From Delphinus delphis (lineage: Eukaryota; Chordata; Mammalia; Artiodactyla; Delphinidae), in the NCBI RefSeq assembly GCF_949987515.2, contig NC_082688.1, positions 107,921,893-107,985,892 on the forward strand: a stretch of DNA of 64,000 nt. The letters are read 5' to 3'. This document shows, piece by piece, positions 10,030-21,479 of this stretch. The stretch's first letter is position 1; every line of letters starts with the position of its first letter. The notes beneath the pieces were generated by a model that did not search any database, had not been told where the DNA came from, and saw only the letters and a list, made by a program, of their open reading frames with translations. The position numbers were made by a program, and so were the translations under genes.

Positions 10030-13000
10030 TTACATTCCATATATGTGTGTTAGCATATGGCATTTGTTTTTCTCTTTCTGACTTACTTCACTCTGTGTGA
10101 CAGACTCTAAGTCCATCCACTTCACTACAAATAACTCAGTTTCACTTCTTTTTATGGATGAATAATATTCCATTTTATATATGTGCCACATCTCCTTTAT
10201 CCATTCCTTTGTCTATGGACACTTAGGTTGCTTCCATGTCCTGGCTATTGAAAATAGTTCTGCAATGAACATTGTGGTATATGACTCTTTTTGAATTATG
10301 GTTTTCTCAGGGTATATGCCCAATAGTGGGACTGCTGGGTCATATGGTAGTTCTATTTTTAGTTTTTTAAGGAACCTCCATACTGTTCTCCATAGTGGCT
10401 ATATCAATTTACATTCCCACCAACAGTGCAAGAGGGTTCCCTTTTCTTCAGACCGGTGTGAGGTGGTACCTTATTGTAGTTTTGATTTGCATTACTCTAA
10501 TGATTAGTAATGTTGACCATCCTTTCATGTGTTTGTTGGCCATCTGTATATCTTCTTTGGAGAAATGTCTGTTTAGGTCTTTTGCCCATTTTTGGATTGG
10601 GTTGTTTGTTTTTTTGATATTGACCTGCATGAATTGCATGTAAATTTTGGAGATGAATCCTTTGTCAATTGCTTCATTGGCAAATATTTTCCCCCAGTCT
10701 GAGGGTTGTCTTTTCTTCTTGTTTATGGTTTCCTTTGCTGTGCAAAAGCTTTTAGGCTTCATTAGGTCCCATGTGTTTATTTTTGTTTTTATTTCCATTT
10801 CTCTAGGAGGTGGGTCAAAAAAGATCTTGCTGTGATTTATGTCATAGAGTGTTCTGCCTATGTTTTCCTCTAAGAGTTTGATAGTGTCTGGCCTTACATT
10901 TAGGTCTTTAGTCCATTTTGAGTTTATTTTTGTGTATGGTGTTAGGAAGTGTTCTAATTTCATTGTTTTACATATAGCTGTCCAGTTTTTCACACCAATT
11001 ATTGAAGAGGCTGTCTTTTCTCCATTGTATACTCTTACCTCCTTTATCAAAGATAAGGTGACCATATGTGCTTGGGTTGCTCTCTGGGCTTTCTATCCTG
11101 TTCCATTGATCTATATTTCTGTTTTTGTGCCAGTACCATACTGTCTTGATTACTGTAGCTTTGTAGTATAGTCTGAAGTCCGGGAGCCTAATTCCTCCAG
11201 CTCCGTTTTTCCTTCTCAAGATTGCTTTGGCTCTTCGGGGTCTTTTGGGTTTCCAACAAATTGTAAAATCTTTTGTTCCAGTTCTGTGAAAAATGCCATT
11301 GGTAGTTTGATATGGATTGCACTGAATCTGTAGATTGCTTTAGGTAGTATAGTCATTTTCACAATTTTGATTCATCCAATCCAAGAACATGGTGTATCTT
11401 TTCATCTGTTTCTATCATCGCTAATTTCTTTCATCAGTGTCTTATAGTTTTCTGCATACAGGATTTTTGTCTCCTTAGGTAGGTTTATTCCTGGGTATTT
11501 TATACTTTCTGTTGCAATGGTAAATGAGAGTGTTTCCTTAATTTCTATTTCAGATTTTTCATCATTAGTGTATAGGAATGCAAGAATTTTGTGTGCATTA
11601 ATTTTGTATCCTGCTACTCGACCAAATTCATTGATGAACTCTAGTAGTTTTCTGGTAGCATGTTTAGGATTCTCTATGTATAGTATCATGTCATCTGCAA
11701 ACAGTGACAGTTTTACTTCTTTTCTGATTTGGATTCCTTTTTCTTCTCTGATTGCTGTGGCTAAAACTTCCAAAACTATGTTGAATAATGGTGAGAGTGG
11801 GCAACCTTGTCTTGTTCCTGATCTCAGAGGAAATGGTTTCAGTTTTTCACCATTGAGAATTATGTTGGCTGTGGGTTTGTCATATATGACCTTTATTATG
11901 TTGAGGTAGGTTCCCTCTGTGCCTACTTTCTGGAGATTTTTTATAATGTATGTTGAATTTTGTCAAAAGATTTTTCTGCATCTATTGAGATGATCATTAT
12001 GGTTTTTCTCCTTCAGTTGGTTAATATGGTGTTTCACATGATTGATTTGTGTATATTGAAGAATCCTTGCATTACTGGGATAAACCCACTTGATCATGGT
12101 GTATGATCCTTTTAATGTGCTGTTGGATTCTATTTTCTAGTATTTTGTTGAGTATTTTTGCATCTCTTTCATCAGTCATATTGGCCTTGTTTTCTTTCTT
12201 TGTGACATCTTTGTCTGGTTTTGGTATCAGGGTGATGGTGGCCTCGTAGAATGAGTTTGGGAGTGTTCTTCCCTCTGTTATATTTTGGAAGACTTTGAGA
12301 AAGGTAAGTGTTAGCTCTTCTCTAAATGTTTGATAGAATTCACCAGTGAAGCCATCTGGTGCTGGGCTTTTGTTTGCTGGAAGATTTTTAATCACAGTTT
12401 CAATTTCAGTGCTTGTGATTGGTCTGTGTATATTTTGTATTTCATCCTGGTTCAGTCTCAGAAGGTTGTGCTTTTCTATGAATTTGTCCATTTCTTCCAG
12501 GTTGTCCATTTTATTGGCATAGAGTTGCTTGTAGTATTCTCTCATGATCCTTTCTATTTCTGCAATGTCAGTTGTCACTTCTCCTTTTTCATTTCTAATT
12601 CTGTTGATTTGAGTCTTCTCCCTTTTTTTCTTGATGAGTCTGGCTAAGGGTTTATCAATTTTGTTTATCTTCTCAAGAACCAGCTTTTAGTTTTATTGAT
12701 CTTTGCTATTGTTTCCTTCATTTTTCATTTATTTCTGATCTGATCTTTATGATTTCTTTCCATCTGCTAACTTTGGGGTTTTTTTGTTCTTCTTTCTCTG
12801 ATTGCTTTAGGTGTAAAGTTAGGTTGTTTATTTGAGATGTTTCTTGTTTCTTGAGGTAGGATTTTATTGCTACAAGCTACCCTCTTAGAACTGCTTTTGC
12901 TGCATCCTATAGGTTTTGGGTCGTCATGTTTTCATTGTCATTTGTTTCTAGGTATTTTTTGATTTCCTCTTTGGTTTCTTCAGTGATCTCTTGTTTATTT

Positions 13001-13780
13001 AAGAGTGTATTGTTTAGCCTCCATGTGTTTCTATTTTTTACAGTTTTTTTCCTGTAATTGATATCTTGTCTCATAGTGTTGTGGTCAGAAAAGGTACTTG
13101 ATACGATTTCAGTTTTCTTAAATTTAGCAAGGCTTGATTTGTGACCCAAGATATAGTCTGTCCTGGAGAATATTTCATGTGCACTTGAGAAGAAATTGTA
13201 TTCTGTTGTTTTTGGATGGAATGTCCTATAAACATCAATTAAGTCCATCTTGTTTAATGTATATTTAAAGCTTGTGTTTCCTTATTTATTTTCATTTTGG
13301 ATGATCTGTCCATTGGTGAAAGTGGGGTGTTAAAGTCCCCTACTATGATTGTGTTATTGTTGATTTCCCCTTTTATGGCTGTTAGCATTTGCTTTATGTA
13401 TTGAAGTGCTTCTATGTTGGGTGCATATATATTTACAATTGTTATATCTTCTTCTTGGATTGATCCCTTGATCATTATGTAGTGTCCTTCTTTGTCTCTT
13501 GTAATAGTCTTTATTTTAAAGTCTATTGTGTCTGATATGAGAATTGCTACTGCAGCTTTCTTTTGATTTCCATTTGCATGGAATATCTTTTTCCATTCCC
13601 TCACTTTCAGTCTGTATGTGTCCCTAAGTCTGAAGTGGGTCTCTTGTAGACAGCATATGTACCAGTCTTGTGTTTGTATCCATTCAGCCAGTCTACGTCT
13701 TTTGGTTGGAGCATAATCCATTTACATTTAAGGTAGTTATCAATAGGTATGTTCCTATAACCATTTTCTTAATGGTTTTG
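10030..13780 (-). pseudogene. L1-A ORF2 (endonuclease and reverse transcriptase), broken
   Basis: ORF2 of an L1 encodes an AP-like endonuclease that nicks target DNA and a reverse transcriptase that copies L1 RNA onto the nick. The endonuclease part at about 13254-13721 shows QETHFRL and VGDFNTPLSP. The reverse-transcriptase catalytic FADD is encoded at 11690-11701, within [15 protein letters not shown]. The C-terminal part is open at 10448-11065 and just above in another frame at 10968-11219. The reading frame is interrupted many times: separate open pieces lie at 13254-13721, 12907-13248, 12072-12578 and 11402-11773. The stop codon falls at about 10030-10032. The length fits the usual ORF2 of about 1,250 codons, but no intact product can be made. 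Confidence 0.9.
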
Positions 13781-13820
13781 GGTTTGTTATTGTAGGTCTT
13801 TTCCTTCTCTTGTTTCCTGC

Positions 13821-14695
13821 CTAGAGAAGTTCCTTTAGCATTTGTTGTAAAGCTGGTTTGGTGATTCTGAATTCTCTTAACTCTTGCTTGTCTGTAAAGG
13901 TTTTAATTTCTCCATCGAATATGAATGAGATCCTTGCTGGGCAGAATAATCTTGGTTGTAACCTTTTCCCTTTTATCACTTTAAATGTGTCCTGCCACTC
14001 CCTTCTGGCTTGCAGAGTTTCTGCTGAAAGATCAGCTGTTAACCTCATGGGGATTCCCTTGTATGTTATTTGTTGCTTTTCCCTTGCTGCTTTTAATATT
14101 TTTTCTTTCTATTTAATTTTTGATAGTTTGATTAATATGTGTCTTGGGATGTTTCTTCTTGGATTTATCCGTATGGGAGTCTCTGTGCTTCCTGGACTCG
14201 ACTGACTCTTTCCTTTCCCATGTTAGGGAAGTTTTCAACTATAATCTCTTCAGATATTTTCTCAGTACCTTTATTTTTCTCCTCTTCTTCTGAGACCCCT
14301 ATAATTCGAATGTTGGTGTGTTTAATGTTGTCCCAGAGGTCTCTGAGACTGTCCTCAATTCTTTTCATTCTTTTTTCTTTATTCTGCTCCCTGGCAGTTA
14401 TTTCCACCATTTTATCTTCCAGCTCACTTATCTGTTCTTCTGCCTCAGTTATTCTGCTATTGATTCCTTCTAGAGTATTTTTAACTTCAGTTATTGTGTT
14501 GTTCATCACTGTTTGTTTGCACTTTACCTCTTTTAGATCCTTGTTAAACGTTTCTTGTATTTTCTCTATTCTGTTTCTGAGATTTTGGATTATCTTTACT
14601 ATCATTACTCTGAATTCTTTTTCAGGTAGGTTGCCTATTTTGTCTTCATTTATTTGGTCTTGTAGGTTTTTGCCTTGCTCTTTCGTCTGTAACAT
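13821..14695 (-). pseudogene. L1-A ORF1 (RNA-binding chaperone), frameshifted
   Basis: ORF1p coats L1 RNA as a trimer. The N-terminal piece (14165-14695, 176 codons) includes a heptad-rich coiled coil (about residues 30-120 of the piece, with ITEAEEQISELEDKM) and then the start of the RNA-recognition domain (RIEDSLRDLWDNIKHTNIRI). Compared with L1-B, one base is missing near 14168, giving an early stop after LPYG. The C-terminal domain continues in another frame to 13821, with FCPARISFIFDGEIKTFTD and LQQMLKELL at the end. The annotated start is approximate because the region upstream differs from L1-B. Confidence 0.88.
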
Positions 14696-14909
14696 TTTTT
14701 TGTCATTTCATTTTTTTTGATGGGTGGTGCTGTATTCCTGTCTTACTGGTTGTTTGGCCTGAGGCATCCAGCACTGGAGTTTTCAGGCAGTTGGATAAAG
14801 GTGGGTCTTGGTGCTGAGATTCGGCCCTCCAGGAGGCCTCACTCTGATTAATATTCCCTGGTGTCTGAGGTTCTCTGTTAGTCCAGTGGTTTGGACTCAG
14901 AGCTCCCAC

Positions 14910-15040
14910 AACAGGAGCTCGAGCCTGACCTCCAGCCTAGCAACCAAGATCCCACAAGCTGCATGGTGTGGTACACACACAAAAAAAAAAGAAGGAAAGA
15001 AAGAAAAAAAGGAGCAGTACAATATCAAAGAATAAAAAGC
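14910..15040. repeat. Possible degenerate SINE-like segment in the L1-A 5' UTR
   Basis: The + strand text 'caaccaagatcccacaag' and 'gcatggtgtggtac' followed by an A/G-rich tail resembles the 3' half of a tRNA-derived SINE. It may instead be a normal part of this L1 family's 5' UTR, so the call is weak. Confidence 0.35.
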
Positions 15041-15072
15041 AAAATAAAATTAGAAAGATCAAAATATATTAG

Positions 15073-15288
15073 GGGCTTCCCTGGTGGCACAGTGGTTGAG
15101 AGTCCGCCTGCCGCTGCAGGGGACACGGGTTCGTGCCCCGGTCCGTGAAGATCCCACATGCCACGGAGCGGCTAGGCCTGTGAGCCATGGCCGCTGGGCC
15201 TGTGCGTCCGGAGCCTGTGCTCCGCGGCGGGAGAGGCCACAACAGTGAGAGGCCCACATACCGCAAAAAAAAATAAAAATAAAAATAA
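15073..15288 (+). mobile_element. CHR-type SINE nested in L1-A
   Basis: A full consensus copy with an AAAAAT-rich tail. A perfect 12-bp target-site duplication aaaatatattag lies at 15061-15072 and 15289-15300. It lies within the L1-A 5' UTR, so it inserted after L1-A and sets a relative date. Confidence 0.95.
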
Positions 15289-16481
15289 AAAATATATTAG
15301 GAAAACTAGAAATATGATTGAAACAACTGCAACAAGGTAGAATAAAACCACAAAAGAAAAAAAAATGGGGGTTCGGAGGGAACCAGCCAAAAGGAGAGAA
15401 CAATAAAGTATAAAGAATAAAATAAAATCAGAAAAATAAAAGATTTATTAGGAAAAATAAAAATATAAATGAATCAATAAGAATGAATCAACAAGGTAAA
15501 ACAGAGCCCGAATGTAAAAGAGGAAAAAAGAAAAAAAAAGCCTTGCTAATAGGTGTGGAGTTTAGGTAAGGGGTGGAACTTAGGCAGTGGTGGGGTTTAG
15601 GGTGGGGCAGGACCTAGGCGGGTGGGGGGGGTGATGTTTGAGCGTGGGGCGGGGCCTCTGCTTAGGACCTGCGTGGAAGGGGAGAGGCAGCACGTTGGAA
15701 GGAGAGCCTGTGGAGTGTGGAGTTCTGGAGTTTGGAGGTGGGGCCCTGAGTGAGGGTGTGTGGGTGGGGTTTAGGCCCAGCGCGTTGGAGGGGGTCTCAG
15801 AGGGGGTCTCCGAGTGTAGGGGCGGGGCTTCGGCTCTGCACGGCAGGAGGGAGGCTCAGAGGACAGAGGACGAGGCCTGGGGGCCCAACAAGCTCCGGGT
15901 GCCTAAGTGGACAGGGAAGGCATTGGCCACGTTCCGTTCTGTTCCTCTGTGCCCCTCCCCCATCACCCCCAGGGTCTCCTCCATCGCTGCTGGACCCCTA
16001 TCCATAGGTGGGTCCTGCTGGATGTAGGAATTCCTCCCCTCCCCCAGCCGCCCCTCAGGAGTGCTGTTCCCGTAGGTCTGGCCTTCACATTTGCTCCCCC
16101 TTCCCTCCCTCCCACTCCCTCAGGACCCATGCATCTGGAGGGGGCCTAGGTGGGCAGAGGATCATACCTGGCAGCTCAGCAGGTTCCTGGGGGCCCAAGT
16201 GGGCAGGGGAAACCTGGCCACGCTCCCTTTTGATCTTCTGCCCTCCCAGTCGTCCCCCAATTTCCCCCTTCGGGCGTGGGATCCCTTCCCCTCCCCAGCC
16301 TCCCCTCAGGGACGCCAGTCCTGTCCCGCCTCCACTTCTCCTCCCCTCACTCCCCCCACACTCCACATCCTACCCAGTTGCTGGGGGTTCCTCCCGTCCC
16401 CTGAGGTGTCCGTGGTCCCCCACCGGTGCCTGGTAGGTGCCCTAGTTGTGCAGAGACGAGAATTCCACGTCCTCCTAGTCT

Positions 16482-16490
16482 GCCATCTTG
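16482..16490 (-). promoter_or_regulatory. YY1-type motif at the L1-A 5' end
   Basis: The - strand reads CAAGATGGC ten bases inside the element's 5' edge. In well-studied L1s a YY1 site at this place directs transcription from the first base. Here it also marks the 5' boundary and shows the element is not 5'-truncated. Confidence 0.75.
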
Positions 16491-16502
16491 ACTCCGCCCC
16501 TG

Positions 16503-17130
16503 ATTATTTTCTAATATATTCTTTCTGTAGTACTTATTTCTCTTTTTTTATTTTAAAGCATTCTCAAACTAACAGAAGATTTGCAAGTATAGCACAAACT
16601 ATTTTTTTGCCCAAACCACTTGAAAGTAAGTTGTTGACCTGATGCCCCAATACTTGGGTGTATCATGCCAAAAAGAACATTATCTTAGGTAACCACAGTC
16701 TAATCACTGAAACAAGCAAATTAACATGGATATATTGCTACCATCTAATTTGTAGGCTCCCATTCAAATTTTATCAACTATCTAAATAATGGCTTCATAG
16801 CAAAAGAATCCGGTTTAGAATCATGTCTTGTGTTTTACGGGTCATTTCTCATTGTCTCCTTCAGTCCGAACAGAGCCTCATTGTTCCTATGACTGTCATG
16901 ATCTTGGCATTTAAAAAGATATTATTATTCCTTTATTTAACAGAATGTTCCTCGATTTGCATTAGTCTCATGTTTCCTCGTGATTCAATTTAGGTAATGC
17001 ATCTTGATAGGAATATCACAGCAGTGATGCTGTGTTCTAATTGCATCTTTTTAGGTTGTGGACGATGTTAATTTTTTACCAAGACTGATGATGTTCACTT
17101 TGATTAACTGGCTAAGTTGGTGTCTGCCAG
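16503..17130 (-). mobile_element. Ancient L1-type 3' UTR repeat, antisense
   Basis: The + strand has 'aacagaatgttcctcgattt', 'cacagcagtgatgctgtg' and 'gttggtgtctgccagaatg'. This order resembles a very common old mammalian L1 3'-region repeat, and the same family recurs at 36360-36890. It is heavily diverged and edges are approximate. Confidence 0.5.
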
Positions 17131-17133
17131 AAT

Positions 17134-17236
17134 GTATCTATATACATACACATATGAGCATAAATAAACATACACATATATGCATAAGTATACATAGATA
17201 TACACACATATGTATATACACACACACATATATTCA
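17134..17236. repeat. Degenerate (CA/TA) microsatellite
   Basis: A run of interrupted ATACACATAT and ACACAC units. Many interruptions suggest an old, stable tract. Confidence 0.8.
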
Positions 17237-17239
17237 TTT

Positions 17240-18083
17240 AGATCTATGTATTTAATTCTCTATCTGCTGAAAACCATGAGTTCTCCCTGGTATCTCTACT
17301 ACCATAGGTTTATTCTAGTTTCTGAGTCTCCATATTTTAACTCCCTCATTTGACAGTAAGGCTCCCATTATCCTTAATATAATTACATATTTGATCAATA
17401 CGTAATGAATCTCCCTTGTCTGCTGCCACTCCCTCTCCTGCACAAATTCCTCAGGGTCCTGTTCAAACTCTCACTCCCCATGCAAGGCAGCCCCACTCAG
17501 GCTTCAACACCCCATGCTGTGAAATCCTTCCCCGCTGATGTCCTTCTCACCACACTCCCCACAGCCATCCCCAGCGCGGAAGCCTTTCTTGTACTGCCCA
17601 AGAGAATGGCTTTCGGCTACATTTTCAAGAAGGAAAGGGAAGAATAAATTGGATCCTATTTTTATAACATAAATTTCAAACCTTTTTTCAAGTATCTAAA
17701 AAATAATCTAAAATATGGATTTACAGCAATCAAATATGCTTTTGTCAATTAAAAAATAAATATCTTTCCTCATGACCTGACTACATAAATATATATATTT
17801 ATCTAAAATAAAAACAAATCACTAAACAGATTTTTTTGAAATTTAATGTTTTGATTGCATTCTATGTCTTTCGAAAGGGTGTGGCTTTAAAGCAACATTA
17901 CATTAAAAGTTTTTTAGAGTCATTTTCATGAACACTTGGGTTATTTTTTGTCTCTATGTTTATTTGCTCTAGATTTGCCTGGTGAACAATTTTTCCCCAA
18001 CATGAATAACAATAATGTAACTGCCAAGGCTTTGCACTGTACTTTGCCATTTTGCCTTTGTCCATCTCTGAGCTTAAAAGCCT
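17240..18083. other. Intron 2 sequence without recognised elements
   Basis: It includes a pyrimidine-rich stretch (17405-17590) that might be a remnant of an old LINE, then AT-rich unique sequence. No gene is supported. Confidence 0.5.
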
Positions 18084-18097
18084 TGTTCTGTTTCTTT

Positions 18098-18308
18098 TTT
18101 TATTTTTATTTTTTGCGATACGCGAGCCTCTCACCGTTGCGGCCTCTCCCGCCGCGGAGCACAGGCTCCAGACGCGCAGGCCCAGTGCCCACGGCCCATG
18201 GGCCCAGCCGCTCCGCGGCACGTGGGATCCTCCCGGACCGCGGCACCAACCCGTGTCCCCTGCATCGGCAGGCGGACCCTCAACCGCTGCGCCACCAGGG
18301 AAGCCCCA
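18098..18308 (-). mobile_element. CHR-type SINE, antisense
   Basis: The + strand runs from 'gcgatacgcgagcctctc' to 'ccaccagggaagcccc'. A 14-bp target-site duplication tgttctgtttcttt lies at 18084-18097 and 18309-18322. The copy is rich in intact CpG sites. Confidence 0.94.
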
Positions 18309-19079
18309 TGTTCTGTTTCTTTAAGAGGCATCTAAAAGAAGACATGCTGCTGAAAACATCTGCAACTACTGTCATTTGCTTTTCAGGCCAATGATGGCTA
18401 AGGCAGTGAACAATTTTAAAGCACAATTTGCCATATGGATGCTATAGCAGTTATTTGCTCTGTTGCTAAACATAGCAGTATATTAGATGGATATAACAGT
18501 TTTTTGCTTTGGCACAGAGAAGTACCAGATTGACCAATGACTGCTAAACAGGTGCTCTCTGTAATGGCAATAGAAGATTTACAATCCTCTCTGAGCTTCA
18601 TTCCCTACAAAATTTTTGAATATATAATATATATTAATAGTGAGGGTAGAAAGACTACTCCAAGACTGCACCCCTGATCTGATATGGATCAGAATCTTAA
18701 AGTGTAGAATATACTGCCTTATAAACTGTATCCACTTCATTCCTTGTACTCTATCTCCACTGTCACTGTCCTTGGTCAGGGCCATTGTATTTCCCATCTA
18801 AACTGTTACAATAAATTCCTGTTTTCTCTATGTTTAAGCTTTTGCTATCCATTCAACCATTCACCATGTTGTGTTGGTTTACTACACTCTCATGAACAAG
18901 AATCTGTAAAGACTCCTTCATGTTCATAAAGTAAATTCCAAATACCTTGGTATTACATTGAAGAAATTCTATGATCTAGCCCAAGACTATCTTTAAAAAC
19001 AGTAGACTTTATTTCCAAATTGCTTCATACCTTAATCTATTTTAAATTTCTTTAAAATAAAATTCTATATATGTATATG

Positions 19080-19084
<5 letters not shown>

Positions 19085-19121
<37 letters not shown>
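19085..19121. repeat. (TA)n microsatellite
   Basis: About 18 uninterrupted TA units. Pure tracts of this length are usually polymorphic. Confidence 0.95.
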
Positions 19122-19124
<3 letters not shown>

Positions 19125-20217
19125 ATGTGAGTATATATCTTATATGTATATCTTTCAAGTGAGTGCTCTATTTTTCAAATTTGAAATTAAAGTTTGGTGC
19201 CTGAATCCAATTCACCTTTCCTTATGCTGAAGAAGAGAATACATACAAATAAGTAGTAAAATGGAAACTAAATAGCACTTTTGTATGTCCTAATAACCAG
19301 GTGAGGAACACGTGTGATAACTGATGGATTAGACAGTAAAGCTTAGGGCAGGCTGACTTTCTGACCTTAGGAAGAGTTTTCTGCACCTGATGGGAGGCAT
19401 TGGAGAAGCAAGGGCTGGAGTCTGGTTCATACAGTGTGAGGCATCATGTTCCCAACTGCTAGTGAAAGCCTAAAGTAGCCCCCTCTCCTGGGACTATTGC
19501 TCTTCTATGGAAACATGTTATTTTAGGGAGAAAACAAATGCATCAGAGGAGTCCTCCTCCTAGCACAGTACTTCATCTTGCTCCCTTTCAGAACCTTTCT
19601 GGAATCATTAGGATGTGCTGTACAGCACCTGCTCTCAGGGGACCCTGAAATGCATCAGAACAGACATTACTAACTTCAGGTCACTGAAGCCTATGCTGAA
19701 TTTTCACCTTCATCCTATTTTTCACCAATATTGTCTGTAATTCTAAGCATAATGATTAAATTTAGAAGATGAGACTAAAAAATAAAAGCTCTGCCCCTTG
19801 CTGAATTAAAATAAGAAATTCATCCCCCTGCTTCTCTTTATTCCAGCTTCAGCCAAAGAGATCACAGTCAGATAGAGCTGGCAGTTGTGTAGCAGCAGCT
19901 TCTTACAGGGCCATGTTTCCCCAACATGGATGTACCTCTAGCTTCATTTTACTGGAAGATGAATTAACCCAATACTAAAACGTTTGCGTTTTCCCTCCTC
20001 CAATGGATTTGAGTCAATGACAGAATATGTCTTGAGGGAAAAGATATTCCCCAGATTCATGTTGCTGTTAACAGCAAACGAAAATAGCAGAATTTTAGAG
20101 TTCTCAAGAAGAAAGAGAATAGCCTAGAGAATATCAAAGATTGGCTTTTAGTTTTTCAAGATTCCAGTCAGGCTGTGTATATATTTTAGAATTCACCACC
20201 TTAGACTTACATTAAGT

Positions 20218-20223
20218 AAAAAA

Positions 20224-20257
<34 letters not shown>

Positions 20258-20261
20258 TATA

Positions 20262-20296
<35 letters not shown>
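20218..20296. repeat. Compound A(n)-(AT)n-(AC)n microsatellite
   Basis: A run of about 24 A bases, then ten AT units, then about 17 AC units with one interruption. The order suggests microsatellite birth from an A tail, although no retroelement body is visible next to it. Confidence 0.95.
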
Positions 20297-21022
20297 GTAT
20301 CTTCTAACAGTTAATTGTGACTTCATACTTCTCTTATGGTGGGATAAAATAATCGTGGAGTACAATACCTGTGCTTTCTCGTCTCTTACGTGGTGACAAG
20401 ACATTTCTATCATCCTACACATTTTAAAAAAATTGTTAATATTTAGAAATAACATTTTGAAAAAATGTTTTTTAAAGTTAAAAAAGAAACCCATTCTATT
20501 AGTAATAACTAATTATAGCACCTCCAGGATTCAGAACTTTTATGAGGTTTTCTTAAGTGTCCATCCTTTATATTTCAAACAATGTAGCCTCTGTATCTGT
20601 TTGAATGTTATGTTCTAGGCATCTTGACGCAATAGAATTTGGGCTCTTTCTAAGTACATAACAGCCACCATGTTTTGTTAGCAGGTTGACCAAATTTATA
20701 ATAGTCAACTCTCTTATTAAAATAAATAGCTTTGCATTTTTAATGTTCTAAGTCCTGACTCCCGTCTCTCATTTTCTCTATCTCTAATAAAACCCCAATT
20801 CACTTTAGTCCTATGGTCTAATGGCCACAGCTGTTTCCTACTCTGGAATTTCTTATGTTGCACATCTGAATTATGTAGCTAGCTTTTAAAAATACCAGTG
20901 CCTTGGTTGCATGTCATACCAACTAAATTAGAAGGTAAGAATCATGTATCAATCTTTTTTAAAGATCACCAGGCGATTTCAATGTACATAGAATTCATAG
21001 GCCTATGGATAGACTTTATTTT

Positions 21023-21252
21023 TTTATTTTATTTATTTATTATTATTATTATTATTTTTTGCGGTACGCGGGCCTCTCACTGATGTGGCCTCTCCCGTTG
21101 AGGAGCACAGGCTCCAGACGCGCAGGCTCAGCGGCCATGGCTCACAGGCCCAGCCGCTCCGCGGCATGTAGGATCTTCCTGGACCAGGGCACGAACCCGT
21201 GTCCCCTGCATCGGCAGGTGGACTCTCAACCACTGCGCCACCAGGGAAGCCC
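21023..21252 (-). mobile_element. CHR-type SINE, antisense
   Basis: A T-rich and (ATT)n tail at left is followed by 'gcggtacgcgggcctctc' through 'ccaccagggaagccc'. An approximate target-site duplication tagactttatttt / tagactttactttt occurs at about 21010 and 21253, with one mismatch. Confidence 0.92.
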
Positions 21253-21479
21253 TAGACTTTACTTTTAAATAATTTTTTTGTTTTTTTTTTTCTGTACCTC
21301 ATTCTGGCAAGATAAATGCTATCAGAAAATGAGTAGAAAAGCAAAGATGAAACTTGTGCACCAGTAATTAAGTAAATGTAAATTAAAACCTTGAGTGATA
21401 AGCTATCTTAACTAATGAAACCGTTCTTTTAAAGAATAAAAATATTGGTACAAAGAGAACATCCCTTTTATGTTGACAA

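Larger units (their letters stand above)
9657..16500 (-). mobile_element. L1-A: nearly full-length L1, antisense to GLRA3
   Basis: A complete-looking L1 of about 6.8 kb on the - strand. From right to left it has a GC-rich 5' UTR (about 14.7-16.5 kb) starting with a YY1-type motif, ORF1 (about 13821-14695), ORF2 (about 10030-13780), and a 3' UTR ending in a T run at 9657 on the + strand. ORF1 and ORF2 both carry frame breaks, so autonomous movement is unlikely. A CHR SINE later inserted into the 5' UTR (15073-15288). The flanks show at best an imperfect duplication (gattttgtttct against gattattttct). Confidence 0.93.
14703..16500 (-). promoter_or_regulatory. L1-A 5' UTR / internal promoter region
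   Basis: The + strand is strikingly GC-rich between about 15,590 and 16,500 compared with its AT-rich surroundings, and A-rich between about 14,980 and 15,540. The right edge (16482-16500) is the L1 5' terminus with a YY1-type site. GC-rich 5' UTRs of this kind act as internal promoters in active mammalian L1s. Activity here is inference only. Open frames in this block have biased composition and no domain, and are not genes. Confidence 0.7.
18323..21009. other. Intron 2 sequence with two microsatellites
   Basis: Mostly unique AT-rich sequence. It has a (TA)n tract at 19085-19121 and a compound A/(AT)/(AC) repeat at 20218-20296. No exon, RNA gene or clear transposon was recognised. Confidence 0.55.

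Noticed and set aside
14139..14720. 193-codon open frame on the + strand
   Set aside because: It is the antisense of L1-A ORF1. The real coding signal (coiled coil and RNA-recognition domain) is on the - strand.
15638..16642. Several long overlapping open frames in GC-rich DNA
   Set aside because: They lie in the GC-rich L1-A 5' UTR, where stop codons are rare by composition. They are proline/glycine-rich with no domain.
18052..18394. Open frames through CHR SINEs (also at 38180-38532, 39155-39536 and 60616-60915)
   Set aside because: The same protein-like text recurs in every SINE copy, so it is repeat-derived translation and not a gene family.
20781..20960. Faint resemblance to a MER5-type element
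   Set aside because: Only a few words agree, with no terminal repeats, so it is too weak to list.
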